Shown: positions 1 to 4,913 of the stretch, piece after piece
Layout of the letters: each line of letters starts with the position of its first letter
Numbering within the stretch: position 1 is the first letter of the stretch
NCBI GenBank assembly: GCA_903898725.1
Contig: CAIUGQ010000670.1
Span: forward strand, 1 to 8,331
DNA: 8,331 bases
Origin: an uncultured Burkholderiales bacterium
GTDB taxonomy: Bacteria > Pseudomonadota > Gammaproteobacteria > Burkholderiales > Burkholderiaceae_E
Reading direction: 5' to 3'
The notes under the pieces: model-generated
Told to the model about the DNA's origin: nothing
The model's database searches: none
What the model saw: the letters and a program-made list of their open reading frames with translations, nothing else
Program-made: the position numbers and the translations under genes

Positions 1-641
1 CGGGGTCCGCGTCGGCCCCGGATGCGGCGGCGGGCGCATCGCTGGGCAGCGCCCGCTTCGGCGACTTCGCGGCCCTGCGGCTGCATGCGCTGCTGCGGCG
101 CGTGCGCCGTCGCGCCGGGCAGGCACGGGATGCCGAGGGCTGGCATCGGACCCGCCTGGCGGTCAAGACGCTGCGCTATTCGCTCGAGTTCGCGGCCGAG
201 GCGCTGCCGCGCGGCACCGAGGTCGCGCGCGCCCAGACCATCCTGGCCCGCTGGCAGGAACGGCTCGGTGCCGGCCAGGACCTCGCGTCGGCGCGCGAGG
301 TGGCGGCCGACGCGATGTCGCGGCCGGGGGTTCCCGACGGGGCGGCGGTCCGCGCACTCGCCCTGATCGACGGCTGGCGCGCCTTCGCGCCGACGGACGA
401 CGAAGAGCCGCGTCGCGACGCCCGCCGGGCGCTGCGCGGACTCGGCGATGCCCTGCGCGCCGCCGAACCGCGTGGCACGCGCAAGGCGGGCTCGGACTCG
501 GCGGCTCGCCAGGCGGGCGACACCGCCAGCGACACCGCCAGTGACAGCGCCGGCCCCCAGGCCGGCCGCATGTCCGAGGACAGCCCGGGCACCCCCCCGG
601 GCGACCCGCCCGCAAAGCCGCCCCTCGACCCCGTGCAATAA
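1..641 (+). CDS. CHAD-domain protein, 3' part (5' end outside the window)
   Basis: This frame is open from base 3 to the TAA at 639-641 and continues off the left edge, so only the last 212 residues are visible. A GTG at 102 is only an internal codon, because the frame stays open upstream of it. Visible residues 47-62 carry the CHAD helix signature W-H-x-x-R-x-x-x-K-x-x-R-Y-x-x-E (H48, R51, K55, R58, Y59, E62). A second helix follows with the pattern L-x-x-W-Q-x-x-L-G-x-x-x-D. CHAD domains are alpha-helical, rich in conserved His, Lys and Arg, and are known or proposed to bind inorganic polyphosphate; they are often fused to a CYTH triphosphatase domain, which here would lie upstream of the window. 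After the domain, roughly residues 155-212 form a disordered Ala/Ser/Asp/Pro/Gly tail that includes a short tandem repeat. The universal stress gene starts 41 bases downstream. CHAD assignment is good; the substrate is inferred only. Confidence 0.8.
   Translation, partial: GSASAPDAAAGASLGSARFGDFAALRLHALLRRVRRRAGQARDAEGWHRTRLAVKTLRYSLEFAAEALPRGTEVARAQTILARWQERLGAGQDLASAREVAADAMSRPGVPDGAAVRALALIDGWRAFAPTDDEEPRRDARRALRGLGDALRAAEPRGTRKAGSDSAARQAGDTASDTASDSAGPQAGRMSEDSPGTPPGDPPAKPPLDPVQ
517..552 (+). repeat. 12-bp tandem repeat in the tail of the CHAD gene
   Basis: Two perfect copies of GCGACACCGCCA (517-528 and 529-540) are followed by a decayed third copy (541-552). The period is a multiple of three, so the repeat adds D-T-A-S units (DTAS, DTAS, DSAG) to the disordered C-terminal tail without shifting the frame. 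This looks like slippage in a low-complexity linker. Confidence 0.7.
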
Positions 642-682
642 TCGGCCGCCATCCGGCCCACGCCTACGGAGACCCGCCCCCG

Positions 683-1108
683 ATGAAGATCCTCGTCGCG
701 ATCGACGGCTCGAAGAACTCGCTGCGCGCGCTCAAGCACGCGATCAAGCTCGCCGGCAAGCTCTCCGAACCCACCCAGCTGCTGCTGGTCAACGCCCACG
801 ACGACATCGCGCTGCGGGGCGCCAGTCAGTTCGTCGGCAAGGACGCCGTCCGAAGCTACCTCGACGACCTCGCGAGCGCCGAGCTCGAAGGCGCGATCGC
901 GGCCGCCCAGAAGTCGAAGGTGCCGTTCGAGACCCGGGCGCTGCGCGGCCAGGTCGCGCAGACGATCGCGAAGGCCGCCGAGACCGAGGGCTGCGACCTG
1001 ATCGTGCTCGGCTCGAAAGGCCGCACCGCACTCAAGGACCTGCTGATCGGCTCGGTCGCGCAGCGCGTGGCCTCGCTCGCCGACATGCCGGTGACCCTGG
1101 TCAAGTGA
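683..1108 (+). CDS. Universal stress protein, single UspA domain, ATP-binding type
   Basis: This is a 141-residue protein, the usual length for a one-domain Usp. It begins with the beta-strand M-K-I-L-V-A-I-D-G-S, with Asp8 at the nucleotide-site position. Near the C-terminus it has the complete ATP-binding motif G-x2-G-x9-G-S at residues 110-124 (G110, G113, G123, S124), so it should belong to the ATP-binding Usp class rather than the non-binding UspA type. It ends with the typical strand M-P-V-T-L-V-K. Usp proteins are cytoplasmic dimers with a Rossmann-like fold and support survival in stasis and stress; the client is unknown here. The start is supported by GGAGA at 668-672, ten bases before ATG. 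The gene follows the CHAD gene by 41 bases and precedes the YvlD-like membrane gene by 33 bases, so the three could be co-transcribed. Confidence 0.93.
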   Translation: MKILVAIDGSKNSLRALKHAIKLAGKLSEPTQLLLVNAHDDIALRGASQFVGKDAVRSYLDDLASAELEGAIAAAQKSKVPFETRALRGQVAQTIAKAAETEGCDLIVLGSKGRTALKDLLIGSVAQRVASLADMPVTLVK

Positions 1109-1109
1109 C

Positions 1110-1128
1110 GGCGGCGGCGCACGCCGCC
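1110..1128 (+). promoter_or_regulatory. GC hairpin between the usp and YvlD-like genes
   Basis: GGCGGCG (1110-1116) pairs perfectly with CGCCGCC (1122-1128) around a GCGCA loop. It starts two bases after the usp stop codon and ends two bases before the next gene's ribosome binding site (GGGAG, 1131-1135). No T-run follows, so it is not a canonical intrinsic terminator. It could protect the 3' end of usp or modulate translation of the next gene. Confidence 0.5.
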
Positions 1129-1141
1129 CTGGGAGTGATCG

Positions 1142-1489
1142 ATGCGACTGCTGCTTGGATGGGCGATCAATGCCGGGGTGCTGCTCCTGCTCCCCTACGT
1201 GCTGCCCGCGGTGCAGGTCAGCGGCTTCGGGACCGCGCTGCTGGTGGCGCTGGTGCTCGGCCTGCTGAACGCGATCGTGCGCCCGATCCTGGTCGTGCTG
1301 ACGCTGCCGATCACCGTCCTGACGCTCGGACTGTTCCTCTTCGTCATCAACGGGCTGATGTTCTGGCTGGTCGCACGGATGTTCGACGGCTTCACGGTCA
1401 CCAGCTTCTGGTGGGCCGTGCTCGCCGCGCTCATCTACAGCGTGATCAGCTCGTTCGTGTCGTCGGTGCTGCTGCGCAAGGACGCCTGA
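1142..1489 (+). CDS. Phage holin family 4-superfamily membrane protein (YvlD-like)
   Basis: This is a very hydrophobic 115-residue protein with four predicted membrane helices, at about residues 3-24, 30-53, 55-80 and 88-110. It carries the family signature N-A-I-V-R-P-I-L (43-50) followed by L-T-L-P-I-T-V-L-T-L-G and then F-V-I-N-G at 67-71. This pattern matches Pfam PF04020 ('phage holin family', formerly DUF360), represented by Bacillus YvlD. Despite the name, most members are chromosomal membrane proteins of unknown function, and no phage genes lie nearby. The ATG at 1142 follows GGGAG with a six-base spacer. The stop codon lies one base from the stop of the convergent PilZ gene. It probably shares a transcript with usp. 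The family call is firm; the molecular role is unknown. Confidence 0.85.
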   Translation: MRLLLGWAINAGVLLLLPYVLPAVQVSGFGTALLVALVLGLLNAIVRPILVVLTLPITVLTLGLFLFVINGLMFWLVARMFDGFTVTSFWWAVLAALIYSVISSFVSSVLLRKDA

Positions 1490-1490
1490 C

Positions 1491-2189
1491 TCAGCGGATG
1501 GTGGCGAACACGTCGTCGGCCTCGGCGAGCAGCCGCTCGCGCACGTAGAGGCTGAGCGACAGTCGCAGCGTCGGGTCCATGTCGACGAACTGCAGCCCGA
1601 GCAGGGTCGCCTCGACATCCATCCTCGGGTCCTGCGCCGATGACCGGATGGCCCCCCGCACCTGCACCGTGACCGGCTCGCCGAAGACCTGGATCCGCAC
1701 CGACATGTCGACCGCCTCGATGCCTGCGGGCAGAGGGCGTTCGATGGCGACCTGCGCACCCTGCTCGCTCATGTCGCCGGTGAAGCCCGCCCGCAGCGCG
1801 TTTTCGGTGGTGCCGTAGCGCAGCGAGCACGGCAGCGTGACCAGCGCCCGCCGCACGCGGCGGACCGTCTCGCGCCGACGCAACTCGGGCGCGGCCAGCG
1901 ACAGCTCCAGGCCCGGCGCCTCGCCGAGCACCACGCGCAGCACGGTACTGTCGAAGGCGCTGATCACCGCGCCGTCGAAGGTCGAGACGTGGAAGGCATC
2001 GCCCTCCTTGACGAACACCAGGCGACCGTCGTCGGCCGGGTGGGTCACGAGGAACCGGTTGCGGCTGATCAGACCGACGAGGCGGACATCCCAGCGCCGG
2101 TCACCGGAGGCGATGCGCAGGACTGGCCGGCGGTCGTTGATCGGCTGGCGCTTCCAGGCGAAGACGGACTTGCGTGCAGGTGTTTGCAT
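1491..2189 (-). CDS. YcgR-like PilZ-domain protein, probable cyclic-di-GMP receptor
   Basis: This is a 232-residue soluble protein with two parts. Residues 1-100 are a beta-rich N-terminal region resembling the PilZN/YcgR N-domain. Residues about 104-225 are a PilZ domain. Both c-di-GMP motifs are present: an RxxxR (R106-E-T-V-R110) in the arginine-rich interdomain segment, and D139-M-S-E-Q-G144, matching the (D/N)xSxxG motif. A late L-G-L-Q-F (197-201) fits the closing strand of PilZ. YcgR-type proteins usually couple c-di-GMP to motility or surface behaviour, but no flagellar genes are adjacent, so the target is unknown. The ATG at 2189 has a weak ribosome site (GAG five bases upstream), and no alternative start lies close by in frame. 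It is divergent from the DUF3135 gene and convergent, at one base, with the YvlD-like gene. Confidence 0.85.
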   Translation of the reverse strand: MQTPARKSVFAWKRQPINDRRPVLRIASGDRRWDVRLVGLISRNRFLVTHPADDGRLVFVKEGDAFHVSTFDGAVISAFDSTVLRVVLGEAPGLELSLAAPELRRRETVRRVRRALVTLPCSLRYGTTENALRAGFTGDMSEQGAQVAIERPLPAGIEAVDMSVRIQVFGEPVTVQVRGAIRSSAQDPRMDVEATLLGLQFVDMDPTLRLSLSLYVRERLLAEADDVFATIR

Positions 2190-2299
2190 CGGCTCGATGT
2201 TTGTCCGAATGATACGTGCAAGAGTTCACGCCCGTCCGGCGACGAACGGCGGAGAATCGAACTCAGACGGCGGCCGCGGGCCGACGAACGGAGAGCGAG
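2190..2299. promoter_or_regulatory. Divergent intergenic region between the PilZ and DUF3135 genes
   Basis: This 110-base gap must hold promoters for both flanking genes. On the minus strand, TATCAT (2214-2209) is a plausible -10 box for the PilZ gene, giving a leader of roughly a dozen bases, but no good -35 is visible at 16-18 bases. The sequence CGACGAACGG occurs twice in direct orientation (2240-2249 and 2282-2291), 42 bases apart, which is four helical turns; the second copy runs into the DUF3135 ribosome site. No convincing plus-strand promoter is seen. Confidence 0.3.
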
Positions 2300-2620
2300 A
2301 TGATCAAGTTCAACGCTGCACCCGAGTTCGACTTCGACGAATGGGCGACGCTGCACCAGCGCGACCCGGAGGCCTTCGAAGCCCGTCGCCGCGCACTGCT
2401 GGCGATCGAGGTGGCGCGCGGCGGCGACCACGCGTCGGCCGCCAAGGCGATGCTCGAGCGGCTCGAGGCCCAGCTCGAAGGCAAGAGCGACGCCGAACGC
2501 GCCCGGCTCTCGCTGCTCGCGATGGTGGCCTCGGCCAAGCAGATGACCGAGCGCCTGGACGACCTGGCCGCCCGCCTGCGCGAGCGCGCGGCGCTGCAGG
2601 ACCGCCTGCCGCGACCCTGA
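2300..2620 (+). CDS. DUF3135 family protein
   Basis: This is a 106-residue, mostly helical, highly charged cytoplasmic protein with no signal peptide. Residues 10-30 read F-D-F-D-E-W-A-T-L followed by D-P-E-A-F-E-A-R-R, the hallmark opening of the DUF3135 family (Pfam PF11333). The remainder (residues 45-100) is amphipathic helix with heptad-like Leu and Ala spacing, suggesting a helical bundle or coiled coil. No activity is known for the family. The start was placed at ATG 2300 rather than the in-frame ATG at 2216. GGAGAG lies just upstream of 2300, the family motif begins soon after it, and the 28 extra residues would be unrelated and lack a ribosome site. The gene is divergent from the PilZ gene and convergent with the DUF4136 lipoprotein gene. 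Confidence 0.8.
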   Translation: MIKFNAAPEFDFDEWATLHQRDPEAFEARRRALLAIEVARGGDHASAAKAMLERLEAQLEGKSDAERARLSLLAMVASAKQMTERLDDLAARLRERAALQDRLPRP

Positions 2621-2627
2621 ACGCGCG

Positions 2628-2678
2628 GCCCGCGCATCGCGACGCCCCTGACCGCCAGGGACGTCTCGATGCGCGGGC
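2628..2678. terminator. Long bidirectional hairpin between convergent genes
   Basis: Twelve bases (2628-2639) pair perfectly with 2667-2678. After one C/T mismatch, 2641-2644 pair with 2662-2665. After one C/A mismatch, CCCTG (2646-2650) pairs with CAGGG (2656-2660) around the loop ACCGC. In all, 21 base pairs form in a 51-base element that starts eight bases after the DUF3135 stop. It reads the same way from both strands, fitting a shared barrier for the convergent transcripts. There is no T-run on either side, so it is not a textbook intrinsic terminator. Confidence 0.6.
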
Positions 2679-2683
2679 GCACC

Positions 2684-2705
2684 GCGCCGCGCCTCAGCGC
2701 GGCGC
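2684..2705 (-). promoter_or_regulatory. GC-only hairpin with the DUF4136 stop codon in its tetraloop
   Basis: On the minus strand, GCGCCGCGC pairs perfectly with GCGCGGCGC over nine base pairs around the tetraloop TGAG. Its first three bases (2696-2694) are the TGA stop codon of the lipoprotein gene. The 3' arm lies outside the coding region, so its complementarity is not a coding by-product. It sits five bases from the larger convergent hairpin. It may act with that hairpin as a 3'-end barrier. Confidence 0.55.
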
Positions 2706-3398
2706 CTGAGGCAGCGGCACATCGACCCGACGGGTCGAGCCGCTCTCCCCCGGAAACACCGAGAAGACGGCCGTCGCGAGACCCGGCATCAGCCGCGGCA
2801 TCGATTCGGTCTGCGCGTAGGCCGCGGCCCTCGACTCCCAGACCTTGCGCCCCGGCACCGGCTCGACGCGGACGTCGAACAGGTCGACCCTGAGCTCGTG
2901 CCGCACCACCGTCTCGTCGCGGACGACCGGCATCGGCGGCATGCCCCAGAGCGGGTCGTATCGCCAATACGGCACGCCTGGGCGAGCCAGCCACGGACCC
3001 GGCCCGAAGCCCGACCCCTGCCATCCGGGCGGCCAGTACGGATCCGTGTAGCGGCGCGCCTCGCCCACTGCGGCATAGGCGAACTCGACGTGGAATCGCG
3101 CGACGGCGGGCGGTGCCTCGACGAAGCCGAGCGCGAGCAGGCGCTCGCGCAGCAGGGCCTCGTAGCTGCGGTGCTCGAGGCTGCCGGCCGTCGGTGGCGA
3201 GGTGCGTATCGCGAAGCTCATCGGCTCGGCCGCCCGCCACTCGTGGAACAGGACGACCTCGCCGCGCATCGTCGGCGGCCCCGCGCAGGCGGCGAGGACG
3301 AGTGAGGCCAGCGCGATCGCTGCAGCGCGAAGGCCCGCGGCGAACGCAGGACGTGGGGTGCGTGGGATGCGCGGGATCGGCGGGACGGTGGTGCTCAT
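2694..3398 (-). CDS. DUF4136-type outer-membrane lipoprotein
   Basis: This is a 234-residue predicted lipoprotein. After an unusual proline-rich N-region (P-P-I-P-R-I-P-R-T-P-R-P), a hydrophobic segment at residues 21-37 ends in the lipobox L-A-A-C with Cys38. Alanine at +2 favours the outer membrane. The mature part fits the DUF4136 pattern: an N-terminal strand with F-H-E-W, a helix carrying Y-E-A-L-L-R-E-R-L-L-A-L-G-F (79-92), strands at 101-110, and a late H-E-L-R-V-D-L-F-D-V followed by K-V-W-E-S-R-A. Between residues 119 and 157 is a Trp/Tyr/Pro/Gly-rich loop, as is common in the family. Function is unknown. The ATG at 3398 has only a weak AGG upstream, and the long N-region leaves the exact start open, though no other in-frame ATG precedes the lipobox. 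The tRNA-Thr gene lies 61 bases upstream on the same strand. Confidence 0.75.
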   Translation of the reverse strand: MSTTVPPIPRIPRTPRPAFAAGLRAAAIALASLVLAACAGPPTMRGEVVLFHEWRAAEPMSFAIRTSPPTAGSLEHRSYEALLRERLLALGFVEAPPAVARFHVEFAYAAVGEARRYTDPYWPPGWQGSGFGPGPWLARPGVPYWRYDPLWGMPPMPVVRDETVVRHELRVDLFDVRVEPVPGRKVWESRAAAYAQTESMPRLMPGLATAVFSVFPGESGSTRRVDVPLPQAPR

Positions 3399-3459
3399 CG
3401 ACAGGCCTGCATCGGAGGATGTCCGTGCGGCCCGTCACGATGACGGACCGCCTCCGTGA

Positions 3460-3535
3460 TGGTGCCCCCGGCAGGATTCGAACCCGCGACCTTCGGTTTA
3501 CAAAACCGCTGCTCTACCAACTGAGCTACAAGGGC
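3460..3535 (-). tRNA. tRNA-Thr (anticodon UGU)
   Basis: The reverse complement folds into a complete 76-base cloverleaf with an encoded CCA (3462-3460) and discriminator A. The D-arm is GCTC/GAGC with the AGTTGGTA loop. The anticodon loop TTTGTAA puts TGT at 3502-3500, decoding ACA and other ACN threonine codons. The T-arm is GCGGG/CCTGC with TTCGAAT. Pairs 1:72 (G-C) and 2:71 (C-G) agree with threonine identity. The acceptor stem has two adjacent G-U pairs (5:68 and 6:67), the T-stem one G-U pair, and position 27:43 is a G/A mismatch. These are tolerable, but they make the stems weaker than usual. Confidence 0.96.
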
Positions 3536-3552
3536 GTATCTGCGCGTCCCGC

Positions 3553-3583
3553 ATTGTAGGCCGGCGCACGGCGGACCGTGCGC
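3553..3583 (-). promoter_or_regulatory. sspB-tRNA spacer: 8-bp hairpin and candidate tRNA promoter
   Basis: On the minus strand, 14 bases after the sspB stop, GCGCACGG (3583-3576) pairs perfectly with CCGTGCGC (3571-3564) around a TCCG loop. TACAAT (3558-3553) follows five bases later, a near-consensus -10 box placed 17 bases before the first base of tRNA-Thr. No TTGACA-like -35 is visible; that position falls inside the hairpin. The tRNA may have its own start, or it may be processed from an sspB read-through transcript. Confidence 0.4.
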
Positions 3584-3596
3584 AGCCGGCGAACGC

Positions 3597-4151
3597 TCAC
3601 TTGATGCGTGTCAGGCGCGGCCGGCCGGTGCGGGGTGCGCCGCCTTCCGGACCCGTGCCCGGCCCCTCGGGCGGCGCATCGGACGCCGCCGCCTCGGACG
3701 CGCCACCCTCGGCGGCCGGCCCGGGCGGTGCGCCGAGGTCGAGCACCGGGGCCAGCGCCGGCGCGAGTGCAAGCGGGCGCGGTGCAGGCGTCGGCGCGGC
3801 TGCGGGCGAGGCCTCGTCGGTCTCGCTGACCGCCATCGCCTTGGGCACGTCGAACGCCATGCCGTGCCCGTTCTCGCGCGCATAGATCGCCGAGACGTTC
3901 TCGATCGGAATCGACAGCTCGCGCGCCACACCACCGAAGCGTGCCTGGAAGGCAATCACGTCGTTGCCCAGCGACAGCCGGTTGGTGGCCATCGGCGAGA
4001 CGTTGAGGACGATCTCGCCGGCCTTCACATGCTCGCGCGGCACCTGCGTGCGCTCGTCGACGGCCACCGCCAGGTACGGCGTGTAGCCATTGTCGTTGCA
4101 CCACTCGTAGATCGCGCGGATCAGGTAGGGCTTCGTCGAGGTCTCGGCCAT
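3597..4151 (-). CDS. sspB: ClpXP protease specificity-enhancing factor SspB
   Basis: SspB is an adaptor that binds the ssrA degradation tag on proteins released from stalled ribosomes and tethers them to ClpX. This copy has 184 residues, against 165 in Escherichia coli. Residues 5-105 form the tag-binding domain, starting K-P-Y-L-I-R-A-I-Y-E-W-C and including the conserved I-V-L-N-V-S-P (47-53) and F-G-G-V (72-75). Residues 110-174 are a disordered Ala/Pro/Gly linker. The protein ends R-P-R-L-T-R-I-K (177-184), matching the ClpX-binding tail of E. coli SspB (R-P-A-L-R-V-V-K), with the key Leu, hydrophobic and terminal Lys positions kept. ATG 4151 follows AGGAG with a six-base spacer, 19 bases after sspA. 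The extra length relative to E. coli is in the linker. Co-transcription with sspA is very likely. Confidence 0.95.
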   Translation of the reverse strand: MAETSTKPYLIRAIYEWCNDNGYTPYLAVAVDERTQVPREHVKAGEIVLNVSPMATNRLSLGNDVIAFQARFGGVARELSIPIENVSAIYARENGHGMAFDVPKAMAVSETDEASPAAAPTPAPRPLALAPALAPVLDLGAPPGPAAEGGASEAAASDAPPEGPGTGPEGGAPRTGRPRLTRIK

Positions 4152-4161
4152 CGCGCGCTCC

Positions 4162-4181
4162 TGCGCCGCGTCAGCGGCGCA
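4162..4181 (-). promoter_or_regulatory. Hairpin over the sspA stop codon, touching the sspB ribosome site
   Basis: On the minus strand, TGCGCCGC pairs perfectly with GCGGCGCA (eight pairs) around the tetraloop TGAC. The first three loop bases (4173-4171) are the sspA stop codon. The last paired base is the first A of AGGAG, the sspB Shine-Dalgarno. A ribosome finishing sspA would melt this stem, so it could couple sspB translation to sspA. No T-run follows. Confidence 0.55.
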
Positions 4182-4785
4182 TCACCTTCTCGGACGGCGT
4201 CAGCGCCTCGATGTAGGCCGGGCGCGAGAAGATCCGCTCGGCGTACTTCATCAGCGGTGCCGCGGTCTTGGGCATCTCGATGGCGTAGTGGTCGAGGCGC
4301 CAGAGCAGCGGCGCGATCGCGACGTCGAGCATCGAGAAGTCCTCGCCGAGCATGAACTTGTTCTTCATGAAGATCGGCGTGAGCTGCGTCAGGCGATCGC
4401 GGATCTGCTGGCGCGCGCGCTCCATCAGCTTGGAGCTGTCCTTGGTGTGGTCCCGGCGCTCGAGCTGCTGGACGTGCACGAAGAGCTCGCGCTCGAAGTT
4501 GAACAGGAACAGCCGCGCCCGCGCGCGCATCACTGGGTCCGCGGGCATGAGCTGCGGATGCGGGAAGCGCTCGTCGATGTACTCGTTGATGATGTTCGAC
4601 TCGTACAGGATCAGGTCCCGCTCGACCAGGATCGGAACCTGGCCGTACGGATTCATGATCGAGATGTCTTCGGGCTTGTTGTAGAGATCCACGTCGCGGA
4701 TCTCGAAGTCCATGCCCTTCTCGAACAGCACGAAGCGGCAGCGTTGGCTGAATGGGCAGGTGGTGCCCGAATACAGGACCATCAT
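4171..4785 (-). CDS. sspA: Stringent starvation protein A (SspA), GST-fold RNA polymerase-associated protein
   Basis: SspA binds RNA polymerase and adjusts promoter use in starvation and acid stress; in some bacteria it also affects virulence genes. It has a glutathione S-transferase fold without the enzyme activity. This copy has 204 residues. The N-terminal thioredoxin-like half reads L-Y-S-G-T-T-C-P-F-S-Q-R-C, followed by G-Q-V-P-I-L-V (48-54) and Y-E-S-N-I-I-N-E-Y-I (61-70). P75-H76-P77 corresponds to the surface Pro-His-Pro motif shown to be essential in E. coli SspA. The C-terminal helical half contains L-G-E-D-F-S-M-L-D-V-A-I-A-P-L-L-W-R, a GST-type signature. Two ATG codons lie in tandem (4785 and 4782), and GAGGAG eight bases before the first supports it. 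An intrinsic terminator separates it from petC, so an independent promoter is likely, with read-through possible. Confidence 0.96.
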   Translation of the reverse strand: MMVLYSGTTCPFSQRCRFVLFEKGMDFEIRDVDLYNKPEDISIMNPYGQVPILVERDLILYESNIINEYIDERFPHPQLMPADPVMRARARLFLFNFERELFVHVQQLERRDHTKDSSKLMERARQQIRDRLTQLTPIFMKNKFMLGEDFSMLDVAIAPLLWRLDHYAIEMPKTAAPLMKYAERIFSRPAYIEALTPSEKVMRR

Positions 4786-4802
4786 GGGCTTCGCTCCTCA
4801 GT

Positions 4803-4821
4803 ACCGGACGGGGGGTCCGGT
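4803..4821 (-). promoter_or_regulatory. Hairpin in the sspA leader, just before the ribosome site
   Basis: On the minus strand, ACCGGAC pairs perfectly with GTCCGGT around a five-C loop. It ends two bases before the TGAGGAG Shine-Dalgarno of sspA. In such a short leader it could influence initiation. I found no convincing -35/-10 pair between the petC terminator and this hairpin, so the sspA promoter is not identified. Confidence 0.4.
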
Positions 4822-4854
4822 CGTCGCGCCGCACGTGAGCGCGGCAGGGTATCC

Positions 4855-4891
4855 AAAAAAACGTAAAGGGTGAGCCGCATGCGGCTCACCC
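4855..4891 (-). terminator. Intrinsic terminator of the petABC operon
   Basis: Bases 4868-4891 are a perfect 24-base palindrome. The arms GGGTGAGCCG and CGGCTCACCC give ten base pairs around a four-base CATG loop. On the minus strand it is followed by TTTACG and then a run of seven T (4861-4855). It lies 22 bases beyond the petC stop and is the only hairpin in the window followed by a clear T-run. Confidence 0.88.
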
Positions 4892-4913
4892 TGCGTGACG
4901 GTGCGCGGTCGCG

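Noticed and set aside
549..566. 7-bp GCCGGCC/GGCCGGC stem near the CHAD 3' end as a terminator
   Set aside because: It lies about 75 bases inside the coding frame and has no T-run; GC-rich coding DNA makes such stems often.
1142..1489. Phage holin, suggesting a prophage remnant
   Set aside because: The family name is historical. The neighbours are chromosomal genes, and no lysin, integrase, attachment site or structural phage gene is visible.
176..1759. A 527-codon open frame on the minus strand across the CHAD, usp and YvlD-like genes
   Set aside because: It is antisense to three recognisable genes, has Arg/His/Gln/Asp-rich composition with no domain, and reflects the absence of stops in high-GC DNA.
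2263..3438. A 391-codon minus-strand frame over the DUF3135 and DUF4136 genes
   Set aside because: It overlaps both real genes in another frame, its Arg/Ala-rich translation has no domain, and both real genes have family motifs and stops in their proper frames.
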